Assembly: GCA_017509375.1 (NCBI GenBank)
Contig: JAFWPT010000309.1
Span: forward strand, 1-7,168
DNA length: 7,168 bases
Reading direction: 5' to 3'
Source: Bacteroidales bacterium
GTDB taxonomy: Bacteria; Bacteroidota; Bacteroidia; Bacteroidales; UBA932
Shown here piece after piece: positions 1-6,584 of this stretch. Both the position numbers and the translations under genes were made by a program. The first letter of the stretch is position 1. Each line of letters opens with the position of its first letter. A model generated the notes under the pieces. It searched no databases. It saw nothing but the letters and a program-made list of their open reading frames with translations, and was not told where the DNA came from.

Positions 1-14
1 CAAATATTTTTGAC

Positions 15-22
15 TAATTTTG
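15..22 (+). promoter_or_regulatory. Putative Bacteroidota -7 promoter element of folE
   Basis: TAATTTTG matches the Bacteroidota -7 consensus TAnnTTTG at all six fixed positions. It ends 4 bases before the folE ATG, so a start site at the usual distance would fall on or next to the A of the start codon. The -33 element would lie before base 1 and cannot be seen. A chance match is possible in this AT-rich stretch. Confidence 0.5.
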
Positions 23-26
23 CAGT

Positions 27-614
27 ATGAGTTACAAGAAGGAAGAATTGTATGACCCTCGGACCACTGCGGAGATAGCCGTGCACGTGAAGGAAATATT
101 GCGGCTTCTGGGTGAAGATACGTCCAGGGAAGGACTTCTCAAAACGCCTGAGCGCGTTGCCAAAGCATTGCAGTTTACTACCAAAGGTTACGATGAGGAC
201 GGAATCGAGATTATCCGCCAGGCAATTTTTGACGAGAAGTACCAGCAGATGGTTTTGGTGAAGGATATCGAACTCTACAGCACCTGCGAACACCACATGA
301 TGCCTTTCATCGGGAAGTGCCACGTGGCGTACATTCCTAACGGCAAAATCACCGGCCTGAGCAAGATAGCAAGGGTGGTCGAAACTTTCGCACGGCGCCT
401 TCAAGTCCAGGAGCGCCTTACCGTGCAGATACGGGACTGCATCCAGGAAGCCCTGCATCCGCTTGGTGTGGCCGTCGTAATCGAGGCCAACCACACTTGT
501 ATGCAAGTGCGCGGAGTCCAGAAGTCCAATGCAATTACTACCACCTCCGCATTCAGCGGCGTATTTCTGAGTTCTTCCCGCACCCGCAACGAGTTCCTGA
601 ACCTAATAAAGTAG
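27..614 (+). CDS. folE: GTP cyclohydrolase I (FolE type)
   Basis: This enzyme converts GTP to 7,8-dihydroneopterin triphosphate in the cytoplasm, the first step to folate and other pterins and also the entry to 7-deazapurines such as queuosine. The 195-residue protein has the full type I signature. STCEHH at residues 85-90 gives zinc ligands C87 and H90 and the catalytic H89. The third zinc ligand is C158 in [17 protein letters not shown] (110-118), QVQERL (126-131) and [10 protein letters not shown] (171-180) are the other family blocks. The length is normal for a bacterial FolE, with a short N-terminal helical region. The ATG at 27 is the natural start: no other in-frame ATG is near, although there is no Shine-Dalgarno sequence before it. 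The gene converges on the HAD gene downstream, so it is probably transcribed alone or is the last gene of a unit that begins outside the window. Confidence 0.96.
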   Translation: MSYKKEELYDPRTTAEIAVHVKEILRLLGEDTSREGLLKTPERVAKALQFTTKGYDEDGIEIIRQAIFDEKYQQMVLVKDIELYSTCEHHMMPFIGKCHVAYIPNGKITGLSKIARVVETFARRLQVQERLTVQIRDCIQEALHPLGVAVVIEANHTCMQVRGVQKSNAITTTSAFSGVFLSSSRTRNEFLNLIK

Positions 615-624
615 CTCTGTACCT

Positions 625-647
625 GCCTGTTTGTTCCTCAAACGGGC
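625..647. terminator. Hairpin between convergent folE and HAD genes
   Basis: Bases 625-633 pair with 639-647 in a 9-bp stem with one G-T wobble and a 5-base loop (TTCCT). It fills the 32-base gap between the two stop codons and could end transcription from both sides. Neither strand has a clear U-run after the stem, so intrinsic termination is only moderately supported. Confidence 0.4.
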
Positions 648-1489
648 TATTCCGATAGTTTCGACAGCCTGTCAACTACATAATCCGCCCTTATTTTGTC
701 GATGATGGCGCAGACTACCTGGAAAGTGCGAGAGTCTTTAGTATAAACTGCAGGCGTCGCGAACCCCACTCTCCCCTGCCTCTTCAGCTTAAGGGCGGAC
801 GCCCGTTTTTTATCGGAAACGGGGTTATAAACGGCAATGGAATTTCCACCGAACATTCCCACTATCTTCATGCACGGCACATCTGTCTCTCCATCGCCGA
901 AATAAATCATGTGTGAAAAAGGTATTCGCTTCTTGTCGTCGTCAACAGAAGCGTTAACCCGCTTGTTGTCCCGGGAGCTGAAGATGCCCTTGGAAATCTT
1001 GAAGAGAAACTGGGTCTTGGCAGTATAATCAACTGCGATTCCCGGCCATTCGGCCTCGCCGTTCTCGTCATAAATGAAGGAGCCTGCGAAAATGTGCTTG
1101 AACTCCGATGCTATCGGACTGCCTTCGATAATCTCCTTCAATCCGCTGGAATTGATATAATGCTCCACACGTACGCCGTGGGCGCTGCCGTATTCGTTCA
1201 CCAGTTTAAACCACTCCTTCACACCCGCGAACAATTCGATATTTGCCCCGAAACGGCGTAGCTCTTCGCGGCGAAGGTGTATGCCCTGCCGGCGCGCTTC
1301 GTCGTACATAAGCTTCATGTAGGAAAGCACGTTCGAGGCATCCTGGCCGATAGCTATACAGTCACTCTTCGTCCAGAACTCTTCCGGTGTCGAGCCTACC
1401 GCCTGGATGAATCCGAACTCCTGCATATTTCCGGGAGAAAGGGTGCCGTCAAAGTCGTATATAAGCGCAACGATGGGTTTTTTCTTCAT
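647..1489 (-). CDS. HAD-superfamily phosphatase, phosphoserine phosphatase-like
   Basis: This 280-residue protein is a haloacid dehalogenase-type hydrolase, probably a cytoplasmic phosphatase. Motif I is YDFDGTLSP at residues 11-19, with nucleophile D12 and acid/base D14. A helical cap (about residues 20-110) follows. Motif II is INSSG (112-116), with S114 or S115 as the phosphate-binding residue. Motif III is probably a lysine in AKTQFLFKISKG (157-168). Motif IV is GDGETDVPCM (198-207), with D199 and D203 for magnesium. The cap placed between motifs I and II fits the C1 (phosphoserine phosphatase-like) group. The substrate cannot be told from the sequence. The gene is convergent with folE and divergent from the acyl-CoA synthetase gene, so it appears to be a single-gene unit. 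The start is the ATG at 1489, with a weak AGGGG about 10 bases upstream. It could act in serine, nucleotide or sugar-phosphate metabolism, and context does not decide. Confidence 0.85.
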   Translation of the reverse strand: MKKKPIVALIYDFDGTLSPGNMQEFGFIQAVGSTPEEFWTKSDCIAIGQDASNVLSYMKLMYDEARRQGIHLRREELRRFGANIELFAGVKEWFKLVNEYGSAHGVRVEHYINSSGLKEIIEGSPIASEFKHIFAGSFIYDENGEAEWPGIAVDYTAKTQFLFKISKGIFSSRDNKRVNASVDDDKKRIPFSHMIYFGDGETDVPCMKIVGMFGGNSIAVYNPVSDKKRASALKLKRQGRVGFATPAVYTKDSRTFQVVCAIIDKIRADYVVDRLSKLSE

Positions 1490-1520
1490 ATTTTTCGCCC
1501 CTTATAATCTAATTTCGCCA

Positions 1521-1528
1521 CAAATATC
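1521..1528 (-). promoter_or_regulatory. Possible -7 element for the HAD gene
   Basis: On the minus strand this reads GATATTTG, five of six fixed positions of TAnnTTTG. It lies 31 bases upstream of the HAD start codon. No good TTTG-type -33 element stands at the right distance (only CCTG, 18 bases upstream). It is the best candidate in the divergent gap, but weak. Confidence 0.3.
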
Positions 1529-1558
1529 GTAATAATTCACCACATACAGGCTCCGAAG

Positions 1559-1590
1559 ATTGCAAAAAAAACACCGTGACCGTACTTTTG
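1559..1590 (+). promoter_or_regulatory. Bacteroidota-type promoter of the acyl-CoA synthetase gene
   Basis: ATTG at 1559-1562 (-33 element) and TACTTTTG at 1583-1590 (perfect TAnnTTTG) are separated by exactly 20 bases, the preferred spacing. Transcription should begin near 1595, giving a leader of about 30 bases before the ATG at 1626. The promoter sits inside the open 5' extension of the coding frame, which argues that the extension is not translated. Confidence 0.7.
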
Positions 1591-1625
1591 TTCCCTCAAA
1601 AAGAGAAAACCAAAACCTTTTTAGA

Positions 1626-3272
1626 ATGGAAAAATATCCTCATTATCTGGAACGCTTGCAGAATGCAACGCGCAAATATTGGGAGAAAGCCGCACTCAAC
1701 AGCATAGGCGGCGAGTCCTTTACCTACGGCCAGATGGCCACCCAAATCGAAAAATTTCACCTTGTATTTGAACAACTCGGAATAAAGAAGGGGGAGAAGA
1801 TTGCCCTCCATGCCCGCAACGGCGCCCGTTGGGGTATGACCTATCTGGCAGTCAACACATACGAGACCGTCATTGTTCCCATCCTGGCAGATTTCACCCC
1901 TGAAAGTGCCTCTTTCCTCACGAACCACTCCGAGAGCGTGGTTCTCTTCACCAACGAAGACAAATGGAAAAAGATGGACATCAAATCGATGCCTCTCATC
2001 CGCCTTGTAGTGGATATTGACAACTGGAAAGCCATCTATGCCGCCAACGATGAAATCAAGTCCACTTATGACAAGATGGATGAGTTCTTCGATGCCAAAT
2101 GGCCTGAAGGAATGAAGCCGGAAGATGTCAAGTTCCCCACCGACAACTGGGACAATCTTTCCACTATCAACTACACTTCCGGTTCTACCGGCGACCCTAA
2201 GGGCGTAATGCTCACCTACCGCAACTTCAGCGCCTGCGTAGATTACAGCCAGCGCAACGTGCCCGCCGGGGAAAGGATGGTCTCCATGCTCCCCATGGCC
2301 CACATGTACGGACTTGTTATCGAATTCATCTATCCTCTGTGCAACGGAACGGCCATCTACTGGCTCGGCAAGGCTCCTACACCTGCTACCCTCCTGAAAG
2401 CATTCGCCGATGTAAAGCCTTACCTCCTCATCACCGTACCGCTGGTAATGGAGAAAATATATAAGAGCAAGGTGAAACCGACTCTGGACAAACCGTTGGT
2501 GAAGGTGCTCCTCAAGGTTCCCGGCATCAACAACATCATTTACAAGAAGGTCAAAGACGGCCTGGTACAAGCTTTCGGCGGTGAGGTGCAGGAGTTCATC
2601 ATGGGCGGCGCCCCCCTCAACCCCGAGGTGGAGAAGCTCTTCAAACGCATCAAGTTCCCTTACCTGGTAGGTTACGGCATGACCGAAGCCTGCCCCCTGC
2701 TCGCCTATGAGCACTGGACCAAGTTCGTCCCCGGCTCCTGCGGCAAGGCTGTGGACTGCGCCACCGTCCGCATCGACTCCGAAGATCCCGAGCATATTGC
2801 CGGAGAAATCCAGGCAAAAGGCGAAAACATCACCATCGGTTATTTCAAGAATCCCGAGGCATCCGCCAACGCATTCACGGAAGACGGATTCCTGCGCACC
2901 GGTGACCTGGGAATAATGGACAAGGAAGGCAACATTTTCATCAAGGGCCGTTCCAAGAGCATGATTCTCACCGCCAACGGGCAGAATATCTACCCCGAAG
3001 AAGTGGAAGCTATCGTGAACAACCAGCCCTACGTGGGTGAGTCGGTGGTTGTGGACCGCTCCGGAAAGATCGTTGCTCTGGTATATCTGGACAACGACGC
3101 CATCAAGCGCGACAAGCTGGACAACGAAACCGTGTCAGACATTCCCGAAAAAATTCGTCTGGCAGCCAACCGCCAGCTCCCCTCCTATAGCCAGATTGCG
3201 AAAGTCGAAACTGTCCTCACCCCGTTCGAGAAGACTCCAAAAATGAGCATCAAACGTTTCATGTACAAATAA
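1626..3272 (+). CDS. Long-chain fatty acid--CoA ligase (AMP-forming, FAA1-like)
   Basis: An adenylate-forming enzyme of 548 residues that activates a fatty acid to acyl-AMP and then to acyl-CoA, cytoplasmic or at the inner membrane face. The ATP-binding loop is TSGSTGDPKG (residues 184-193). YGMTEACPL (350-358) is the A5 motif, RTGDLG (424-429) the A7 motif with the ribose-binding D427, and the hinge and mobile C-terminal domain follow (about 430-548). The catalytic lysine is probably K543 in TPKMSIKRF near the C-terminus. Length and motif order suit the long-chain (FAA1) branch common in Bacteroidota; chain-length preference cannot be read. The frame stays open upstream to a TTG at 1560, but that TTG is part of the -33 promoter element, so the ATG at 1626 (MEKYPHYLERL) is chosen. 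A hairpin terminator follows the stop. An alternative is activation of another carboxylic acid. Confidence 0.92.
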   Translation: MEKYPHYLERLQNATRKYWEKAALNSIGGESFTYGQMATQIEKFHLVFEQLGIKKGEKIALHARNGARWGMTYLAVNTYETVIVPILADFTPESASFLTNHSESVVLFTNEDKWKKMDIKSMPLIRLVVDIDNWKAIYAANDEIKSTYDKMDEFFDAKWPEGMKPEDVKFPTDNWDNLSTINYTSGSTGDPKGVMLTYRNFSACVDYSQRNVPAGERMVSMLPMAHMYGLVIEFIYPLCNGTAIYWLGKAPTPATLLKAFADVKPYLLITVPLVMEKIYKSKVKPTLDKPLVKVLLKVPGINNIIYKKVKDGLVQAFGGEVQEFIMGGAPLNPEVEKLFKRIKFPYLVGYGMTEACPLLAYEHWTKFVPGSCGKAVDCATVRIDSEDPEHIAGEIQAKGENITIGYFKNPEASANAFTEDGFLRTGDLGIMDKEGNIFIKGRSKSMILTANGQNIYPEEVEAIVNNQPYVGESVVVDRSGKIVALVYLDNDAIKRDKLDNETVSDIPEKIRLAANRQLPSYSQIAKVETVLTPFEKTPKMSIKRFMYK

Positions 3273-3285
3273 TGACAAATTGTCA
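3273..3285. repeat. 13-bp perfect palindrome TGACAA-A-TTGTCA upstream of htpG
   Basis: Two perfect 6-base arms surround a single central A, starting directly after the acyl-CoA synthetase stop and 66 bases before the htpG ATG. It has the form of a dimeric-regulator operator. It is not the CIRCE heat-shock element. The right arm is also the -35-like hexamer described in the next entry. Confidence 0.45.
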
Positions 3286-3307
3286 CTGGAACATGATTTG
3301 AGATAAT
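3280..3307 (+). promoter_or_regulatory. Possible classical -35/-10 promoter of htpG
   Basis: TTGTCA (3280-3285) and GATAAT (3302-3307), 16 bases apart, each match the classical sigma70 hexamers (TTGACA, TATAAT) at five of six positions. No TAnnTTTG element is visible in this gap. Bacteroidota primary sigma factors do not normally use the classical form, so this may be chance; htpG must nonetheless have some promoter here or be read through from upstream. Confidence 0.25.
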
Positions 3308-3309
3308 TG

Positions 3310-3335
3310 AAGCCGGCCGAGCCAAAGGTCGGCTT
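3310..3335 (+). terminator. Stem-loop terminator after the acyl-CoA synthetase gene
   Basis: Bases 3310-3318 (AAGCCGGCC) pair with 3327-3335 (GGTCGGCTT) in a 9-bp stem with one G-T wobble and an 8-base loop. The stem is followed by the U-rich tail TTTATTATTATT, which gives the form of an intrinsic terminator. It ends only 16 bases before the htpG start codon, so it would also be part of the htpG leader if that transcript begins upstream. Confidence 0.7.
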
Positions 3336-3351
3336 TATTATTATTAAGATT

Positions 3352-5208
3352 ATGGCAAACACTAAAGGACAAATCGGAGTAACTACCGAGAACATATTTC
3401 CGGTAATCAAGCAATTTCTTTACAGCGATCATGAGATATTCCTGCGCGAGCTGGTAGCCAACGCAGTAGATGCGGAACAGAAGCTGAAAGCGCTGGCATC
3501 TGCGGGTACATTCAAAGGCGAAACCGGCGGAATGAAAGTGGAAATCGAGCTGGATGAAAAGAAGAAAACGCTGAAAATCAAGGATAACGGCATAGGAATG
3601 ACCGCCGATGAAGTAGATCGTTACATCAACCAGATAGCTTTCTCAAGCGCCGGTGAATTCCTCGAGAAATACAAAGATCAGACAAATATAATAGGCCACT
3701 TCGGACTGGGCTTCTATTCTGCCTTCATGGTTGCAAAGAAGGTTACCATAGACAGCCTCAGCTGGCAGGAAAACGCTGAAGCGGTAAGCTGGAGCTGCGA
3801 CGGTTCTCCGGAATTCACCATGGGGCCCGGCAAAAAGGCAGAACGCGGCACGACCATCACCCTTTACTTCGATGACGAGAGTGCTGAAGAATTCGGCAAC
3901 AAGGGCAAAATCAGGCAGTTGCTGGAGAAATACTGCAAATTCATGCCGGTTCCTGTAGTATTCGGGAAGAAAAGCGAATGGAAAGATGGCAAGAGTGTGG
4001 AAACTGACGAAGACGACGTCATCAACTCCGTGGAACCTATCTGGACCAAGGCTCCTTCCGACCTTAAGGACGACGACTACCTCAAGTTCTACAAGGCACT
4101 TTATCCAATGGAGGAAGAGCCCATGTTCTGGATTCACCTCAACGTGGACTACCCCTTCACTCTCACGGGCGTGCTCTATTTCCCGAAAATCAAGGAGCGC
4201 ATGGCCATAGACCGCAACAAGATACAGCTCTACTGCAACCAGATGTTCGTCACGGACCATGTAGATAATATCGTACCGGACTTCCTCACCCTGCTGCACG
4301 GTGTCATCGACTCCCCCGATATCCCCCTGAACGTCAGCCGCAGCTACCTGCAAAGCGATTCCAACGTCAAGAAAATCAGCACTTACATCACCAAGAAAGT
4401 GGCCGACCGCCTGGAGGAAATATTCAAGGAGCAGCGTAGTCAGTACGAAGAGAAATGGGACAACATCAAGCTCTTCATCGAATACGGAATGCTCTCCGAC
4501 GAAAAGTTCTGCGAGCGGGCCATGGACTTTGCCCTATTCAAGAATACGGACGGCAAGTATTTCAGCTTCGAAGACTACCGCAAAGCCATCGAAGGCAGCC
4601 AGACCGACAAGGACAAAAGGGTGGTGTACCTTTATGCCACTGACAAAGAAGCGCAGTACAGCAGCATCGAAGCCGCTAAGAATATGGGATACGACGTGCT
4701 TTTGATGGATTGCGAACTGGACAGCCACTTTGTCAACATGCTGGAGCAGAAGCTTAAAGAGAGCCGTTTCGCCAGGGTTGACAGCGACACTGCCGACAAT
4801 CTTATCCCCAAAGAGGATAAAGTCAAGCCGGAAATGAGCGAAGACGACAAAAAGGCTCTGGAGGAATTGTTCAAAGGTGTACTGCCGGAAGGCAATGAGT
4901 ATCATGTAGAGCCCGAAAACATGGGAGCGGAAGGAGCTCCGGTAATACTTACCCAGAGCGAATTCATGCGCCGCTGGCGTGAAATGAGCGCGCTGGGCGG
5001 AGGGATGAACTTTTACGGCAGCCTTCCCGAGGCTTATGACGTCAAGGTCAATATGGAGAATCCGGTAATAGCAAAGATCTGGGCGGACCGAGAGAATACT
5101 GGGGAGCTGTTGCGGCAGGTAGTGGACCTCGCTCTGCTCGGCAAAGGTATGCTGAAGGGAAAAGCTCTCTCAGAATTCATCGCAAGGAGCGAAAAATTAC
5201 TTGGTTAA
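3352..5208 (+). CDS. htpG: Molecular chaperone HtpG (bacterial Hsp90)
   Basis: A 618-residue ATP-dependent cytoplasmic chaperone that works as a homodimer, usually with the DnaK system. The N-terminal GHKL ATPase domain (about 1-220) shows catalytic E33 and N37 in RELVANAVDA, nucleotide-binding D78 in KDNGIGM (77-83), and the lid/glycine motif IGHFGLGFYSAFMV. The middle domain carries NVSRSYLQ with the ATP-contacting R330. The C-terminal dimerisation domain fills the rest, and no eukaryotic charged linker is present. Length is close to the E. coli protein (624). The frame is open upstream to a TTG at 3307, but that lies before the terminator stem and would encode the hairpin. The ATG at 3352 gives MANTKGQIGVTTENIFP, the conserved HtpG N-terminus, and is preferred. 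No Shine-Dalgarno sequence is present. Confidence 0.96.
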   Translation: MANTKGQIGVTTENIFPVIKQFLYSDHEIFLRELVANAVDAEQKLKALASAGTFKGETGGMKVEIELDEKKKTLKIKDNGIGMTADEVDRYINQIAFSSAGEFLEKYKDQTNIIGHFGLGFYSAFMVAKKVTIDSLSWQENAEAVSWSCDGSPEFTMGPGKKAERGTTITLYFDDESAEEFGNKGKIRQLLEKYCKFMPVPVVFGKKSEWKDGKSVETDEDDVINSVEPIWTKAPSDLKDDDYLKFYKALYPMEEEPMFWIHLNVDYPFTLTGVLYFPKIKERMAIDRNKIQLYCNQMFVTDHVDNIVPDFLTLLHGVIDSPDIPLNVSRSYLQSDSNVKKISTYITKKVADRLEEIFKEQRSQYEEKWDNIKLFIEYGMLSDEKFCERAMDFALFKNTDGKYFSFEDYRKAIEGSQTDKDKRVVYLYATDKEAQYSSIEAAKNMGYDVLLMDCELDSHFVNMLEQKLKESRFARVDSDTADNLIPKEDKVKPEMSEDDKKALEELFKGVLPEGNEYHVEPENMGAEGAPVILTQSEFMRRWREMSALGGGMNFYGSLPEAYDVKVNMENPVIAKIWADRENTGELLRQVVDLALLGKGMLKGKALSEFIARSEKLLG

Positions 5209-5227
5209 CAAGTTTAGCAAATTAATC

Positions 5228-5271
5228 CGGGCGCTTGGAAGTATCACTTTTTTAGACTATCTTTGCGCCCG
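5228..5271. repeat. 7-bp inverted repeat framing the rplY promoter
   Basis: CGGGCGC (5228-5234) and GCGCCCG (5265-5271) are perfect inverted copies separated by 30 bases. The left arm ends at the first base of the -33 element and the right arm begins at the last base of the -7 element. As RNA it could be a long-loop stem at the end of the htpG transcript; as DNA it could be a protein-binding site. Confidence 0.45.
5234..5265 (+). promoter_or_regulatory. Bacteroidota-type promoter of rplY-pth
   Basis: CTTG at 5234-5237 and TATCTTTG at 5258-5265 (perfect TAnnTTTG) are separated by 20 bases. This is the best-matched promoter in the window with the fadD-like one. Transcription should begin near 5270, which leaves a leader of about 80 bases before rplY. 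Confidence 0.75.
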
Positions 5272-5349
5272 CATTTTAAAACCCCTTGGTTTTGGTGCAA
5301 TGGGTCCCGCTTTTTCCGGGATGAGTAACACATTTTTATAATTGTTAAA
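5270..5349 (+). promoter_or_regulatory. Structured 5' leader of rplY
   Basis: The predicted leader holds two small hairpins. AAAACC (5278-5283) pairs with GGTTTT (5288-5293) across a CCTT loop. TCCCG (5305-5309) pairs with CGGGA (5317-5321) across a 7-base pyrimidine loop. An AT-rich tail then runs to the ATG without a Shine-Dalgarno sequence. Autogenous control by bL25 is known in gammaproteobacteria; applying it here is inference. Confidence 0.35.
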
Positions 5350-5928
5350 ATGCAACATTTTGAACTGAACGGCCAGACTCGTCAGGTAGCTGGCAAAGCA
5401 GCCATCAAGGCTTTCCGCAAGCAGGGACTTGTCCCTTGCAATCTCTACGGATGCGGCGTAGAAAACGTGCTTTTCACCGTTAACGCAAAGGATCTCAAGG
5501 CCGCCACCGATACCCCCAAGTCCTTCATCATCGACCTGGTTCTGGACGGCAAGCAGAAATATACAGCAGTGCTTCATGAGATTCAGTGGCATCCTGTCAC
5601 CGATATCTGCCTGCATGTTGATTTCCTCGCCGTAAACGATACCAAGCCCATCAACATTGAGGTGCCCATCGTTATCACCGGCCACGCAATTGGTGTACAG
5701 CAGGGTGGTAAATTCTTCCAGAACGCCCGCAAAGTCCGTGTCTGCGCTCTTATGAAGAACCTTCCTGACGATGTAACAGTGGATATCTCCGGACTCGGAC
5801 TGGACAAGAAGATCAAGGCCGGCGACATCAAGCTCGAGAACATCACCGTCACCACCGACAAGGATGCCATCATCTGCGGTGTCAAGACTACCCGCAACAC
5901 CGTAGTCACCGCTACCGAGGAGGCATAA
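5350..5928 (+). CDS. rplY: Large ribosomal subunit protein bL25 (CTC/TL5 form)
   Basis: This is the 5S-rRNA-binding protein of the 50S central protuberance. At 192 residues it is the long two-domain form (the TL5/CTC general stress type) and not the roughly 94-residue E. coli form. Residues 1-92 are the rRNA-binding L25 domain, including the conserved stretch GKAAIKAFRKQGLVPCNLYG (about 15-34) and HEIQWHPVTDICLHVDFLAV (about 76-95). Residues about 96-185 form the beta-rich C-terminal domain, with the GGKFFQNARKVRV block and the conserved LPDDVTVDISGLGLDKKIKA-like region. The short acidic tail ends EEA. It has its own promoter and leader, and the next gene starts 2 bases after its stop, so rplY and pth form one unit, a common pairing in bacteria. 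Confidence 0.95.
   Translation: MQHFELNGQTRQVAGKAAIKAFRKQGLVPCNLYGCGVENVLFTVNAKDLKAATDTPKSFIIDLVLDGKQKYTAVLHEIQWHPVTDICLHVDFLAVNDTKPINIEVPIVITGHAIGVQQGGKFFQNARKVRVCALMKNLPDDVTVDISGLGLDKKIKAGDIKLENITVTTDKDAIICGVKTTRNTVVTATEEA
5917..5923 (+). promoter_or_regulatory. Strong Shine-Dalgarno sequence for pth
   Basis: GAGGAGG, placed 7 bases before the GTG start of pth, is an almost ideal anti-SD match and supports that start. It lies inside the last codons of rplY (Glu-Glu-Ala). Other genes in the window lack such a site. Confidence 0.6.
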
Positions 5929-5930
5929 AA

Positions 5931-6533
5931 GTGTCTGACAAGAGTTATCTGGTAGTCGGTCTCGGCAACATAGGTGCCGAGTATTCAGGCACCAGGCATA
6001 ACATAGGATTCATTGTATTGGACGTCTGGGCTCAGGCGTCCAATATTGCTTTCAGCACAGTACGATACGGCGATATAGCCACCGCAAGCATCAAAGGCCG
6101 GAAGTTTTACCTGCTCAAGCCATCGACGTACATGAACTTGAGCGGAAATGCTGTCCGGTATTGGCTTCAGGAGCTGGAAATTCCACTGGAGAACCTCATA
6201 ATCGTGTGTGACGATATCAATTTGCCGTTCGGCACCATACGCATGAGATTATCCGGAAGCAACGGAGGGCACAACGGACTCGGAAACATCGAGTACCTGC
6301 TTGAAACCCGCCAGTACGCAAGAATCCGGATAGGAGTAGGTCATGACTTTTCTGAGGGGGGGCAAATAGATTTTGTTTTAAGTCCTTTCGGCCTGGATCA
6401 GATCACGCAGATTCCGGCAATTGCAAAAAAGGTCATCTCCGGAATACAGACCTGGGCTCTGGCTGGAGGTCAAAAAGCAATGACGGAATTGAATACTGCG
6501 GCAAAAAATATGGAAAATACGCCAAGTCAATAA
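5931..6533 (+). CDS. pth: Peptidyl-tRNA hydrolase
   Basis: This cytoplasmic enzyme cleaves the ester bond of peptidyl-tRNAs dropped by ribosomes and so recycles tRNA. The 200-residue protein has the full Pth family set: GLGNIGAEYSGTRHNIGF (residues 10-27) with N13 and catalytic H23, KPSTYMNLSG (63-72) with N69, the acidic D94 in CDDINLP, and GGHNGL (112-117) with H114 and N115. The usual proline of GLGNPG is isoleucine here, a mild departure. The start is GTG, supported by the Shine-Dalgarno sequence and by the position 2 bases after rplY, which suggests translational coupling. A run of seven G (6356-6362) encodes part of SEGGQ and could be prone to slippage, but the frame is intact. A palindromic stretch of AAGT and AATAA arms overlaps the stop (6524-6543). 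Confidence 0.95.
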   Translation: MSDKSYLVVGLGNIGAEYSGTRHNIGFIVLDVWAQASNIAFSTVRYGDIATASIKGRKFYLLKPSTYMNLSGNAVRYWLQELEIPLENLIIVCDDINLPFGTIRMRLSGSNGGHNGLGNIEYLLETRQYARIRIGVGHDFSEGGQIDFVLSPFGLDQITQIPAIAKKVISGIQTWALAGGQKAMTELNTAAKNMENTPSQ

Positions 6534-6541
6534 GTTATTAC

Positions 6542-6576
6542 TTAAAAAATAATTGTTTATTAAAAATAATTGTTTA
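6542..6576 (+). repeat. Tandem 17/18-bp repeat upstream of the H1-like gene
   Basis: Two adjacent copies of TTAAAAATAATTGTTTA stand at 6542-6559 and 6560-6576. The first copy has one extra A, otherwise they are identical. Each copy is partly self-complementary around AATT. They lie in the AT-rich gap 56-90 bases before the H1-like start codon, where paired operators or an upstream activating element would be expected. Confidence 0.7.
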
Positions 6577-6584
6577 ACTTGCGC

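Noticed and set aside
1596..2795. A 399-residue open frame antisense to the acyl-CoA synthetase gene
   Set aside because: It lies wholly inside a well-supported gene, its protein shows no recognisable motif, and its composition fits the mirror of sense codon bias.
3307..3351. A TTG start for htpG giving 15 extra residues
   Set aside because: The extension would translate the terminator stem-loop, and the conserved HtpG N-terminus begins at the ATG at 3352.
3643..4353. A 236-residue open frame antisense to htpG
   Set aside because: It is covered by conserved HtpG coding sequence including catalytic motifs, and has no motif or promoter of its own.
5257..5685. A 142-residue minus-strand frame over the rplY promoter and first half
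   Set aside because: It overlaps the rplY promoter, leader and coding sequence, and has no family resemblance.
6356..6362. Seven-G tract in pth as a phase-variable site
   Set aside because: The tract is short, pth is essential in most bacteria, and the frame is intact, so switching is unlikely.
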